DNA of 64,000 nucleotides from Eubacteriaceae bacterium. GTDB lineage: Bacteria; Bacillota; Clostridia; Oscillospirales; Acutalibacteraceae. Positions 33,240 to 42,121 of the stretch are shown here, one piece after another. Location: assembly GCA_021770095.1 (NCBI GenBank), contig JAETRQ010000003.1, positions 1 through 64,000 on the forward strand. Reading direction: 5' to 3'. The notes beneath the pieces were generated by a model. That model ran no database searches. It saw only the letters and a list, made by a program, of their open reading frames with translations, and was not told the origin of the DNA. Made by a program: the position numbers and the translations under genes. How positions within the stretch are numbered: position 1 is the stretch's first letter; each line of letters opens with the position of its first letter.

Positions 33240-33917
33240 ATGACAAAAGATACATATTCGCTGATAGAAAATTATATGCTCTCCTGTATGGAAGACAGTG
33301 CTCATGATAAAGAGCATATTTACCGTGTGCTTTATACCGCTTTGGAAATTGCGCAGGGAGAAGTCGATATTGATTATGATGTTTTGATTGCTGCTTGTTT
33401 ACTGCACGATATTGGGCGTAAAGAACAGTTTGAAAATCCGTCATTGTGCCATGCATTTATCGGCAGTGAGAAAGCATATTTATTTTTGATTGATAACGGA
33501 TTTGGCGATGCGTTTGCAGGACATGTCCGTGATTGCATCCAAACACACCGATACAGGAAAAATAATCTGCCGCAAAGCATTGAAGCAAAAATTCTGTTTG
33601 ACGCAGATAAAATTGATGCAGCAGGCGCAATGGGTATTGCAAGGACTTTGATTTACAAAGGCATTGTTAGTGAGCCTATATATTCTTTGACATCTGACGG
33701 CAAGGTATCTGACGGAAAAGATGATAAAACACCATCTTTTTTCCAAGAATATAAATACAAACTGGAGAAGATATATACAAATTTCTATACCGAAAAGGGA
33801 ACGGAAATTGCAAAAGCAAGGCAGCAGACTGCCATATCTTTTTATAATGATTTATACTGTGAAGTGCATTCGGTATATGAAAACGGCAAAGATAAACTTG
33901 ACAGCATACTCTTATGA
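33240..33917 (+). CDS. HD-domain phosphohydrolase
   Basis: A 225-residue protein with the HD metal motif spread as AHDKEHIYRVLYTA near residue 21, ACLLHDIGRKEQF around residue 52, then a His (GHVRDCIQTHRYRKN) and the Asp in DADKIDAAGAMGIAR. This matches the YedJ-like HD hydrolase group, which acts on nucleotides or nucleotide-like phosphates. The substrate is unknown. It begins 22 bases after rlmD and is likely co-transcribed with it. Confidence 0.88.
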   Translation: MTKDTYSLIENYMLSCMEDSAHDKEHIYRVLYTALEIAQGEVDIDYDVLIAACLLHDIGRKEQFENPSLCHAFIGSEKAYLFLIDNGFGDAFAGHVRDCIQTHRYRKNNLPQSIEAKILFDADKIDAAGAMGIARTLIYKGIVSEPIYSLTSDGKVSDGKDDKTPSFFQEYKYKLEKIYTNFYTEKGTEIAKARQQTAISFYNDLYCEVHSVYENGKDKLDSILL

Positions 33918-33934
33918 ACTATAATTAAAGATAA

Positions 33935-33962
33935 TTGACAATTCTCTTTAATAAAATAAAAA
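33935..33962 (+). promoter_or_regulatory. Candidate promoter of the PqqD-like/NTase/lepA group
   Basis: TTGACA at 33935-33940 followed after 16 bases by a weak -10, TAAAAA (33957-33962). Confidence 0.35.
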
Positions 33963-33981
33963 TAATTAAGGATTGATATAT

Positions 33982-34248
33982 ATGAAATTGAAAGACGGCA
34001 TTGTTACAAACTCAATAGACGGTGAAAGTTTCGCTATTGCAACCGGTAAAGCAGCAAAGGAATTTAACGGTTTGGTTAAAAATAATCCCAGTGCGGCTTT
34101 CATTTTTGAATTGCTCAAGTGTGAACAGACAGAAGACAGCATTGTTAACGCAATGATGGAAAAATATGATGTTGACGAAGCAACTGTACGTGCAGATGTT
34201 AAAGAACTGATTGACTTATTAAAATCAAAAAAACTGATTGAGGACTAA
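33982..34248 (+). CDS. PqqD-family small protein (RiPP-recognition-element fold)
   Basis: An 88-residue winged-helix protein. The pattern GKAAKEFNGLVKNNPSAAFIFELL, ...IVNAMMEKYDVDEATVRADV and ELIDLLKSKKLIED matches PqqD proteins, which bind leader peptides of ribosomally made, modified peptides. No radical-SAM or maturase gene is adjacent; the next gene, 2 bases downstream, encodes an NTP_transf_5 protein. Start ATG 33982 with AAGGA upstream. Whether it has a peptide substrate is unknown. Confidence 0.8.
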   Translation: MKLKDGIVTNSIDGESFAIATGKAAKEFNGLVKNNPSAAFIFELLKCEQTEDSIVNAMMEKYDVDEATVRADVKELIDLLKSKKLIED

Positions 34249-34250
34249 TT

Positions 34251-35345
34251 ATGAAATATTCATCCATTGAAAGTGAATATTTGATTCAGTTGATTAAGTG
34301 CGCACTCAAGGAACAGCCGTTACCTTCTCCGCCTGAAAATATCAATTGGGATAAACTGATTAAACTGTCAAAACAGCAGCAGGTATATTCTGTCATTTCC
34401 GTTTTACTTGACAGTACTGTTTTGCCGCCTGCACAGGCAGAGGAACTGAATGCATACTCGCAGTCTGAGTTGATTCGTCTTCTTGCAATGAAAAGTGAAT
34501 TTGAACAGTTTGAAAAGGAACTTGAAGATAATCAGATTAAGTTTATGCCGTTAAAAGGCAGTGTTCTGCGTGAATATTACCCGCAGCAAAAAATGCGTCA
34601 GATGAGCGATATGGATATTCTTTATGATTATTCAAAGCGTGATACCCTTGTTAAAATTATGAAGTCGCATGGTTACAGACTGACTGCTTCGTGTGAAAAT
34701 TCGGACGACTTTTTTAAAAATCCGTTTTATACATTTGAGTGGCACAGAGAACTTTTTTTTGAAGAATCAGATTTCTGCCCGCATTTTGATTTATGGGCAA
34801 ATGCAGTTGCTGATAAAGAGAATCGTTATAAATATCATATTGAAGAGACGGAGCATTTTATTTATACAATATGCCATATGTACAAGCATTATGCGACAAA
34901 TGGCTGCGGAGTCAGATTTTTGTGTGATATATATCTTATGCTGAAAAAGTGTTGTATTCATCTTGAACAGGCATTTGATAAATTAGAAGAAATAGGAATA
35001 TCGGATTTTTCAAAAGATGCTGTCAGCCTTGCATATGCCGTTTTTGATGATAATGATGTTACGGATAAACAGCAGAAAATGCTTGATTTTATGCTGAGCA
35101 ATGGTGTGTATGGCAATATGATTGTTGATTACAGCCAGAAGCTGGATGCATTTAACGGTTCAAAATTCAAATACCTGCTTGACAGAATTTTCCCTTCAAA
35201 GAAAAAAATGAAAGCAGATTACAGAATACTTGAAAAGAAACCGTATCTGCTCCCTGCGTATTATATAATCAGACTTTGCACTAAAATGAAATATAATTCA
35301 AAGGCAGCAAAACAAGAATTAAAAGAGATTAAAAAGATAAAATAA
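34251..35345 (+). CDS. Uncharacterised nucleotidyltransferase (NTP_transf_5 family)
   Basis: A 364-residue protein. [22 protein letters not shown] then [13 protein letters not shown] near residue 122 is the acidic metal-binding pair of this nucleotidyltransferase family, with a Lys-Gly before it. HICHMYKHY-like [15 protein letters not shown] occurs later. The family is repeatedly seen beside PqqD-like proteins in peptide-modification or glycan loci; the substrate is unknown. The start is 2 bases after the PqqD-like stop, and the lepA gene follows after 16 bases. Confidence 0.82.
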   Translation: MKYSSIESEYLIQLIKCALKEQPLPSPPENINWDKLIKLSKQQQVYSVISVLLDSTVLPPAQAEELNAYSQSELIRLLAMKSEFEQFEKELEDNQIKFMPLKGSVLREYYPQQKMRQMSDMDILYDYSKRDTLVKIMKSHGYRLTASCENSDDFFKNPFYTFEWHRELFFEESDFCPHFDLWANAVADKENRYKYHIEETEHFIYTICHMYKHYATNGCGVRFLCDIYLMLKKCCIHLEQAFDKLEEIGISDFSKDAVSLAYAVFDDNDVTDKQQKMLDFMLSNGVYGNMIVDYSQKLDAFNGSKFKYLLDRIFPSKKKMKADYRILEKKPYLLPAYYIIRLCTKMKYNSKAAKQELKEIKKIK

Positions 35346-35361
35346 CTTGGAGGATTACCCC

Positions 35362-37179
35362 TTGGCAGTAGATAAAAAACATATTAGGAATTTTTCAATC
35401 ATTGCACATATTGATCACGGCAAGTCAACTCTTGCGGATAGAATTCTTGAACTTACCAGTTCTGTTGCAAGCCGTGATATGCAGGAACAGATTCTTGACG
35501 ATATGGACCTTGAAAGAGAACGTGGAATAACAATAAAAGCCCATGCTGTTAAACTCGATTATAAGGCAAAAAACGGAGAAACTTATGAATTTAATCTGAT
35601 AGATACACCCGGTCATGTCGATTTTAACTATGAGGTTTCACGTTCACTTGCAGCATGTGAGGGTGCGATTTTAATCGTTGATGCGTCGCAGGGTGTTGAG
35701 GCACAGACTCTTGCCAATACGTATCTTGCTCTTGACCATGATTTGGATATTCTTCCTGTTATCAATAAAATTGATTTGCCTGCTGCCGACCCCCAAAGAG
35801 TAGCAGAAGAGGTTGAAGACGTTATAGGTATACCCTGCCTTGATGCACCGCGAGTAAGTGCTAAAACAGGTGAGAATGTTGATGAAGTGCTTGAATATAT
35901 TGTGAATGAAATTTCACCGCCTGAAGGCGATGATGATAAGCCGTTAAAAGCATTGATATTTGATTCTGTATATGATTCTTATCGCGGCGTAATTGTATAT
36001 GTCCGTGTTATGGATGGTAAGATAAAAGCAGGGGATACTATGCGGATGATGGCAACAGGCGCTCAGTTTTCTGTTGTTGAGGTTGGATATATGCGTGCAA
36101 CTTCGCTTGAACCTGCAAAAGAATTGTGTGCCGGTGAAGTTGGGTACATAACCGCTTCAATCAAAACGGTACACGATGCGAATGTCGGCGATACAGTTAC
36201 GCTTGCAGATAATCCTGCTCCCGAGGCTCTTCCCGGTTACCGTAAAGTAAATCCAATGGTGTTCTGCGGTGTTTATCCCGCTGATGGTGCAGATTATGAG
36301 GCCCTTCGTGATGCACTGGAAAAATTAAAACTCAATGATGCGTCCCTTTCCTATGAGCCTGAAACATCGGGGGCGCTCGGTTTTGGTTTTCGCTGTGGTT
36401 TTCTGGGTTTGCTTCATCTTGAAATCATTGAAGAGAGATTGGAGAGAGAGTATAATCTCGACCTCATAACCACCGTTCCGAGCGTCGTTTATAAAATCTA
36501 TATGACAGACGGTTCAATGGTTGAGATTGATAATCCTACCAATTATCCCGATCCTGCTTTGATTGACAGTTGTGAAGAACCATTTGCAAATGCACATATT
36601 TATGTACCGAGCGAATTTGTCGGTACCGTTATGGATATGTGTCAGGAACGCCGTGGTGTATTCAAGGATATGAATTATATTACACCTGAACGTGTGGATA
36701 TTCATTATGAACTCCCGCTTAATGAAATTATTTATGACTTTTTTGATGCACTCAAATCAAGAACACGTGGTTATGCATCTTTTGATTACGAAATTTCAGA
36801 GTACAGAAAGTCGGATTTATGCAAAGTGGATGTTCTGCTCAATGGTGATATTATTGATGCACTTTCCTTTATTATCCACAGAGAAAAGGCATATACCCGT
36901 GCGAGAAAGATTGCAGAACAGTTGAAAAAACATATTCCGCGTCATTTGTTTGAGATTCCTATTCAGGTCGCAATCGGCGGCAAGGTTATTGCAAGAGAAA
37001 CGGTTAAGGCTTTGCGTAAAGATGTGCTTGCAAAATGTTACGGCGGTGACGTTACCAGAAAGAAGAAACTTCTTGAAAAGCAAAAAGAAGGCAAAAAGCG
37101 TATGCGTCAGTTCGGCTCTGTTGAAGTGCCGCAGGAAGCATTCCTTGCAGTTCTCAAACTCTCAAGTGATGATGAATGA
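35362..37179 (+). CDS. lepA: Elongation factor 4 (LepA) GTPase
   Basis: A 605-residue back-translocase-type translation GTPase. P-loop [13 protein letters not shown] occurs near residue 16, [14 protein letters not shown] around residue 78, [10 protein letters not shown], and the LepA-specific C-terminal domain ([21 protein letters not shown] and the Lys-rich [19 protein letters not shown]). The TTG at 35362 is favoured, since GGAGG (35349-35353) lies 8 bases before it; the longer ORF from TTG 35347 overlaps that site. It overlaps or abuts a small downstream ORF. Confidence 0.97.
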   Translation: MAVDKKHIRNFSIIAHIDHGKSTLADRILELTSSVASRDMQEQILDDMDLERERGITIKAHAVKLDYKAKNGETYEFNLIDTPGHVDFNYEVSRSLAACEGAILIVDASQGVEAQTLANTYLALDHDLDILPVINKIDLPAADPQRVAEEVEDVIGIPCLDAPRVSAKTGENVDEVLEYIVNEISPPEGDDDKPLKALIFDSVYDSYRGVIVYVRVMDGKIKAGDTMRMMATGAQFSVVEVGYMRATSLEPAKELCAGEVGYITASIKTVHDANVGDTVTLADNPAPEALPGYRKVNPMVFCGVYPADGADYEALRDALEKLKLNDASLSYEPETSGALGFGFRCGFLGLLHLEIIEERLEREYNLDLITTVPSVVYKIYMTDGSMVEIDNPTNYPDPALIDSCEEPFANAHIYVPSEFVGTVMDMCQERRGVFKDMNYITPERVDIHYELPLNEIIYDFFDALKSRTRGYASFDYEISEYRKSDLCKVDVLLNGDIIDALSFIIHREKAYTRARKIAEQLKKHIPRHLFEIPIQVAIGGKVIARETVKALRKDVLAKCYGGDVTRKKKLLEKQKEGKKRMRQFGSVEVPQEAFLAVLKLSSDDE

Positions 37180-37180
37180 T

Positions 37181-37444
37181 ATGGAAAAAGAAGTATTTAT
37201 CCGCCATTTGGATTCTGTATATGGTGCGGTTTCCGAAGAATACCGCCTTTGTGCAGAAGGGAAAGGCAGTTATAATGCCAATCAGCTGAAAACGATTCTC
37301 AGCGAACTCAGATCAATGAAATATTGGCTGAATCACCGTGCGTTTGCTCCATATTATCCGCGTGGTATTGCAGATGACTGGCAGCGTGATGATTTGCTGG
37401 GTGCTAAACTTATGAAATTATCGGATGAATATTGGAAATTGTAA
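37181..37444 (+). CDS. Small hypothetical protein after lepA
   Basis: An 87-residue protein (MEKEVFIRHLDSVYGAV...). The middle is rich in Trp and Arg (MKYWLNHRAFAPYYPRG; IADDWQRDDLL). Codon-like composition and a clear stop before a terminator-like hairpin support a real gene. An ATG at 37172 would overlap lepA; the ATG at 37181 begins 1 base after the lepA stop (37177-37179). No family recognised. Confidence 0.55.
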   Translation: MEKEVFIRHLDSVYGAVSEEYRLCAEGKGSYNANQLKTILSELRSMKYWLNHRAFAPYYPRGIADDWQRDDLLGAKLMKLSDEYWKL

Positions 37445-37460
37445 TTGAATATTAATATAA

Positions 37461-37512
37461 AAATAACTTTTGTGATTGGAGATACTATCTTTTTGCACGA
37501 AAGTTATTTTTT
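37461..37512 (+). terminator. Long hairpin terminator after lepA
   Basis: AAATAACTTTTGTG pairs with CACGAAAGTTATTT (one G-T pair) across a loop of about 21 bases, followed by TTTTT. Confidence 0.7.
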
Positions 37513-37548
37513 ATATTCGTTTGTATATACAATTGCATAACAAATGTA

Positions 37549-37577
37549 TTACAAATTAAAAAACAGTGTGATATAAT
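37549..37577 (+). promoter_or_regulatory. Promoter of the leucine-rich-repeat surface-protein gene
   Basis: TTACAA at 37549-37554, a 17-base spacer, TATAAT at 37572-37577. Confidence 0.55.
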
Positions 37578-37619
37578 GTCTGTATAAAAAACATTAAGAA
37601 TTCATAGGAGATATTGGAT

Positions 37620-38422
37620 ATGAAAAGAATTTTAAGTGTTTTTTATCATTGGTTATGCTTCTCAGTATAACAGCAGGTCTGAATTTGACGGCTTTGGCTC
37701 AGACCGGAGAAAGCGGGGGTTTTAAGTACGAAGTGCTTGACAATCCTGAGCATGTCTGGATAACAGGCTATACAGGCACAGATACAAAAGTAGTTGTTCC
37801 GAAATCTATTGACGGCTATGGTGTAGTCGGTATCGGCGTAGAGGCATTTGCAAAGAACGACAATATTGTTGAAGTTGTTCTTCCCGATACAGTTGAATCT
37901 ATTCAGAATTATGCATTTTGGTTCTGCAGAAATCTTAAGTCAATCACATTTACATCTACATTGACTGACATCAGATTTTATGCATTTCAGGGATGTTATA
38001 GTTTAACGGATGTGTACTATAACGGTACTAAGGAACAATGGGATAAAATTACAATCATCAACGGTGAAGATGAAGGCAATATTGAAATTGTAAGTGCAAC
38101 CGTTCACTTTACTGCCGGCAGCTGGGTAAAATCAGGAAGCAGATGGTGGTATAAGCATGCTGACGGAAGTTATACAAAAAATAACTGGGAAAAGATTGAC
38201 GGAAAATGGTATCATTTCGATAAAGATGGTTGGATGCAGACCGGTTGGCTTAAATTAAGCGGCAAATGGTACTATCTCAACAGCAGCGGTGTAATGCTCA
38301 CAGGCTGGCAGAAGATAGGTGGAGCATGGTACTGTTTCAACAGTTCAGGTGCAATGTACAGCAGCCAGTGGGTTGGCAATTATTATGTTGACGCAAGCGG
38401 TAAAAGAGTTAAAAGCAGATAA
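37620..38422 (+). pseudogene. LRR / cell-wall-binding-repeat surface protein, frameshifted in signal peptide
   Basis: The ATG at 37620 (AGGAG upstream) opens MKRILSVF, but the frame stops after 16 codons. Adding one T to the T6 run at 37639-37644 restores MKRILSVF followed by LSLVMLLSITAG and a normal signal peptide, joining the long frame that ends at 38422 (about 267 residues). That product has BspA-type leucine-rich repeats (IGVEAFAKNDNIVEVVLPDT; YAFWFCRNLKSITF) and about five C-terminal choline/cell-wall-binding repeats (GKWYYLNSSGVMLTGWQKI type). It could be a sequencing error, a null mutation or slippage-based phase variation. Without the T, only an unsecreted TTG-started product (37649) is possible. 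Confidence 0.75.
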
Positions 38423-38432
38423 ATAATATAGA

Positions 38433-38466
38433 AATCCCCTAAAATTTAATCTTAGGGGATTCGTTT
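38433..38466. terminator. Terminator after the LRR surface gene
   Basis: AATCCCCTAA and TTAGGGGATT pair around a TTTAATC-type loop, followed by CGTTTTT. Confidence 0.8.
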
Positions 38467-38485
38467 TTGTGGTTATAGTATATAC

Positions 38486-38863
38486 CTAGAATATATTGCC
38501 GAATGATATTTTTTGGTTATCTCGGATTGATTTTATTTGATTTTTAGCAGTTATGAGTTCTTCCTGCAAATCTTCGCTTTTGTTCTGTGCCAGATTTTCA
38601 AGCGAGTTGATGGTTATTCCTGTTTCATCCAACATTCCGTGTTCAATCATAGCGGTCATATACGGATATTTTTTGTCCCAATATTTTTTTAGTTGTTCAC
38701 ATGTTTTTTCTGCACTTTCATAATCATTTTTATCTGCCTGCTCAATAGCGGTATTGATGTAATCAGTTGTGGTTTCATATGCGGTTTTCACTGTGTATTG
38801 TTCAAAAATACACAGTCCGATTGAAATACATAAAAATAAGACGGCTATATATATTCTTTTCAT
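38486..38863 (-). CDS. DUF4363 membrane-anchored protein
   Basis: A 125-residue protein with an N-terminal membrane helix (KRIYIAVLFLCISIGLCIFEQYTV) and a helical extracellular domain with DYINTAIEQADKNDYESAEKTCEQLKKYW. It resembles DUF4363, typically encoded next to DUF421 genes in Clostridia. It overlaps the upstream DUF421 gene by 4 bases, so the pair is coupled. Function unknown. Confidence 0.75.
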   Translation of the reverse strand: MKRIYIAVLFLCISIGLCIFEQYTVKTAYETTTDYINTAIEQADKNDYESAEKTCEQLKKYWDKKYPYMTAMIEHGMLDETGITINSLENLAQNKSEDLQEELITAKNQIKSIRDNQKISFGNIF

Positions 38864-39543
38864 TTTTTCTCCTTATCAATTAAAAATGTATTCCCTGCAT
38901 CATCAATCGTGAGAAGCATAATATTTTCCGGTTGTCTGTTGACGGTTTGCAGTACCAGTTCAATTTCACTTTGTTTAATTTTGTATTCGTTGAAATATTC
39001 GCTTATCGGTTTGCCGTCAATAATGATTGCAACAGGCATTCCGTTTTCTTTTACACTGATACCGACATCGTTTGCAGTCAGAGGTTTATATTCTGCTTTT
39101 GGCAATACGGATATTGTGCCGTTTGTTTCAATAACTGCATCCTGAACTTCACTTATATCAAAAGTTCCTTGCTGTCTGAGTGCATCCACTATATCATCCA
39201 TAGTGAAGCGCATTTCACTGAGCTTTTTTTGGTCGAGTTTTCCGTTCCTTATTATAAAAATCGGTCTGCCCTGAATTAAGTTCCTGAACCAAAGATTTTT
39301 CATGGACAAAACAGATACAAGGATTTCCATGCTGATAAATAACAGTATCGGTACAAGACAGTTGGCGAGCGGCATACTGTTTTCTTCAAGCGGTATAACG
39401 GCTATTGCACTGATTAATATTGTGATAACAAGTTCATGCGGTTTAAGTTCACCTACTTGTCTTTTTCCCATAAGTCTCACAGCAACAATAATAAAAACGT
39501 AAATAATTGCTGCTCTTATAAAATTAATTGCCATATTATTCAC
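38860..39543 (-). CDS. DUF421 (YetF-like) membrane protein
   Basis: A 227-residue protein with about three N-terminal helices (INFIRAAIIYVFIIVAVRLMGKRQ, ELVITILISAIAVIPLE, LANCLVPILLFISMEILVSVLS) and the family segment GKRQVGELKPHELVI. The C-terminal region has RPIFIIRNGKLD, DIVDALRQQGTFDISEVQDAVIETNG and KAEYKPLTANDVG, the usual YetF/DUF421 cytoplasmic domain. In spore formers this family is linked to forespore membranes. Its molecular role is undefined. It is divergent from gerA. Confidence 0.88.
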   Translation of the reverse strand: MNNMAINFIRAAIIYVFIIVAVRLMGKRQVGELKPHELVITILISAIAVIPLEENSMPLANCLVPILLFISMEILVSVLSMKNLWFRNLIQGRPIFIIRNGKLDQKKLSEMRFTMDDIVDALRQQGTFDISEVQDAVIETNGTISVLPKAEYKPLTANDVGISVKENGMPVAIIIDGKPISEYFNEYKIKQSEIELVLQTVNRQPENIMLLTIDDAGNTFLIDKEKK

Positions 39544-39630
39544 CCAAATATATTGTGTGATATTTTTGCATCAATATTATTTTTGATGAATAATAAAACG
39601 CTGTTTGCAAAAATTAACAATGGTGGTGTT

Positions 39631-41097
39631 ATGGAAAATCTATTTATAAGTTATGATGATAATAAAAAAAGATTTGAAGATGATTTTAAAGATTGTTCGG
39701 ATTTTTTGCTGCGTGAGGCAGTATTTTGCGGAATTAAAGGCTTTTTTGCAGTTATGGATGGTTTGATTGATTCTTTGCAGCTTTCGCAAATGGTTGTTTC
39801 ACCAATACTGGAACGTGATTTGGATTTTAAAGACAGCAATGATTTGTATAATCAACTGAAGTTGAGTGTTGTTAATTCTGTTGAACTGAATGATGTGAAC
39901 ACATTTGATGATTGCTATTATTTTTTAATGTCAGGCTTTTGTGTCTTTGTTGTTGACGGAATGAACAAAGCACTCGTATTCGGACTTCAGGGGTTTTCAA
40001 AGCGTTCTATTGATGAACCGTCTAATGAAAGCAATGTCAAAGGCGCAAAAGAATCTTTTATTGAAATTCTGAATGATAACAAAGCACTTTTGAGAAGAAG
40101 ACTGAAAACACATCATTTGAAGTTTAAACAATTAAAACTCGGTACGGCTGCCAATATGCCTGTGGTTATCAGTTATATTGATAACAGAGCAGATCCTGAA
40201 CTGGTAAAAGAAGTTGAGCGCAGACTGAATGCGGCGAATTTTAATACGATTGTTGATTACGGGGAGATTGTCCCATTTGTCGATACAGATGTTAAATCTA
40301 TATTTTCTGCGGTTGCAAATACAGAGCGGCCTGATGTAATTGTGTCAAAACTTCTGGAAGGGCGAGTTGCCATATTAGTTGACGGTTCTCCGTTTGCAAT
40401 CTATCTTCCGTCTTTGTTCAGTGACCATTTTCAAACACCTGATGATTATGATAATCCTCCGTTTTATTCAGGATTTATGAGGGTGCTTAAATATTTCAGC
40501 TTTATGATTTCAATATTTCTTCCGGGAATATATGTTGCTGTAGGTACTTTCCATCAGGAACTGATACCGACTAATTTGCTTTTTACCATTGCAGCGGAAG
40601 AAATTACAACTCCTTTTTCTCTGATGTCTGAGGCACTAATGCTTCTTGTACTGTATGAAATTATGCGTGAGGCAGGTCTCAGATTGCCGAAAAACATCGG
40701 TCATGCGGTTTCGATTATAGGCGGTATAATTATTGGCGAAACAACTGTAACCGCAGGACTTATAGGTGCGCCTATGCTCGTTGTAATTGCAGCAACAGCA
40801 ATCTCATCATATGTTGTATATCCGCTGTATGAAAGTGTTTCCGTATTAAGATTTTTATTCATATTGGCAGGCGGATTTATGGGAATTTACGGAATCATTC
40901 TCGGTGCCGGCGTTGTATTTATAAATATATGTGCCATTAATCCGTTTGGTGTTCCGTTGTCATCGCCGATTTCTCCGTTTGATAAACATTCTGTCGGTGA
41001 CATATTCTATCGTGAAACGTGGAGAAAGTTATCAAAACGCAAAGTAAGAGTTAACAAATTAAGGGGTGCTGATATTGACGTTGGCAAAAAGGGATAG
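39631..41097 (+). CDS. gerA: Spore germination receptor subunit GerAA-type
   Basis: A 488-residue A subunit of a spore germinant receptor. The N-terminal cytoplasmic domain carries ELVKEVERRLNAANFNTIVD. The C-terminal membrane domain begins near residue 290 with FFSFMISIFLPGIYVAVGTFHQELIPTNLL and FSLMSEALMLLVLYEIMREAG, and contains the NIGHAVSIIGGIIIGETTV and AGLIGAPMLVVIA helices typical of GerAA. I use the ATG at 39631 (GGTGGTG before it). Upstream in-frame codons to 39436 run through the promoter region of a divergent gene. The 3' end overlaps gerB. Confidence 0.95.
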   Translation: MENLFISYDDNKKRFEDDFKDCSDFLLREAVFCGIKGFFAVMDGLIDSLQLSQMVVSPILERDLDFKDSNDLYNQLKLSVVNSVELNDVNTFDDCYYFLMSGFCVFVVDGMNKALVFGLQGFSKRSIDEPSNESNVKGAKESFIEILNDNKALLRRRLKTHHLKFKQLKLGTAANMPVVISYIDNRADPELVKEVERRLNAANFNTIVDYGEIVPFVDTDVKSIFSAVANTERPDVIVSKLLEGRVAILVDGSPFAIYLPSLFSDHFQTPDDYDNPPFYSGFMRVLKYFSFMISIFLPGIYVAVGTFHQELIPTNLLFTIAAEEITTPFSLMSEALMLLVLYEIMREAGLRLPKNIGHAVSIIGGIIIGETTVTAGLIGAPMLVVIAATAISSYVVYPLYESVSVLRFLFILAGGFMGIYGIILGAGVVFINICAINPFGVPLSSPISPFDKHSVGDIFYRETWRKLSKRKVRVNKLRGADIDVGKKG

Positions 41098-42121
41098 GAT
41101 TGCACCTATCAGTATTTTTTTTCTGCTTTATATCAGCAGGATAGTCGTTACAATGACGAATATTCAGTCTGTTTCAACAGGATTGATGAATACGGATATG
41201 CTTATCAGTATTGTTTTTGCTTTAGGATTCAATCTTCTTTTGGCTCTGCCGGCGATATATTGTTATTTTAAGCATAAAAATCCTTTTGATGTAAAAATAG
41301 TAGGATTTATTTACTCTCTGTATTTTATCATTCTTGCTGCAATTAATATAGCCAGATTTTCATATTTTGCTTCAACGACACTTAATCCGGATTCGCGCTC
41401 ATGGGTTTTTTCGATGGTTATTGTTTTGTGTGCTTTTTACGGCGCTTATCTTGGTATAGAAAGCCTTGCCCGTTTTTCATCTTTTGCTTTTATACTGCTT
41501 ATCATAGCTGTGGTGGCTGCATTGCTTTGCAATTATGAAAATTATCAGGAAATCAATCTTTATCCTGTGATTATGAATGATACAAAATCAATTTTTGATA
41601 ACACGGTTTATATCATTTCAAGTTCGTCGGAAATCTTGGTTCTGCTTTGTCTTCAGAAAAAAACAAACGGTAATGCAGTAAAACCATATGTTTGGTCTGT
41701 AGTTGCTTCATTTTTTACTATATTTTTGTTAGTCCTTTTTGTAAATGCGGTTATGGGTGATGCGGCTTCATTTCAGGCCTTTCCTCTGTATACTTTGTAT
41801 GAGTTTGCAAAAATCGGTATTTTTGAAAGACTGGACGCGCTGCATATTTCATTCTGGATATTCGCCATATTTATCAAAGCTGTGCTGTTGATTTATTGTG
41901 CATCCATTTCTGTAAAAAAAGGCAAAAACAGTACAAAATGCATAATCTGCTCAGTATTAACCTTGATATTGGCATTGATATTCAGTCAAATGACGCAGAT
42001 TGGCAATCAGTCTGTTCTTGTGGTTGCTGTTGTATATATAATTTTATGTGTAATTATTCCGTTGTTAACACTGATGTTTAAAAAGAGAAATTCAGGTGAT
42101 GAATTAATTGAAAAGTTTTAA
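41075..42121 (+). CDS. gerB: Spore germination receptor subunit GerAB-type (APC-fold)
   Basis: A 348-residue integral membrane protein with about 10 helices, the amino-acid-transporter-like fold of GerAB that binds the germinant. It opens MTLAKRDRIAPISIFFLLYISRIV, and STGLMNTDMLISIVFALGFNLLLALPA follows. The TTG at 41075 lies 8 bases after AAGGGG (41061-41066) and overlaps gerA by 23 bases. The next gene starts inside its final codons. The germinant is not predictable. Confidence 0.92.
   Translation: MTLAKRDRIAPISIFFLLYISRIVVTMTNIQSVSTGLMNTDMLISIVFALGFNLLLALPAIYCYFKHKNPFDVKIVGFIYSLYFIILAAINIARFSYFASTTLNPDSRSWVFSMVIVLCAFYGAYLGIESLARFSSFAFILLIIAVVAALLCNYENYQEINLYPVIMNDTKSIFDNTVYIISSSSEILVLLCLQKKTNGNAVKPYVWSVVASFFTIFLLVLFVNAVMGDAASFQAFPLYTLYEFAKIGIFERLDALHISFWIFAIFIKAVLLIYCASISVKKGKNSTKCIICSVLTLILALIFSQMTQIGNQSVLVVAVVYIILCVIIPLLTLMFKKRNSGDELIEKF

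Noticed and set aside
36950-37180. Extension of the small ORF after lepA upstream to 36950
   Set aside because: The extra residues lie in lepA in another frame; only the segment from about 37181 looks independent.
39568-39595. Candidate sigma-G promoter upstream of gerA (GCATCA and AATAATA)
   Set aside because: The spacing of 15 bases is too short and the -10 does not fit well; not listed as a feature.
39436-39630. N-terminal extension of the gerA ORF to 39436
   Set aside because: The extension runs through the promoter region of the divergent DUF421 gene and has no GerA-like residues; the ATG at 39631 has a ribosome site.
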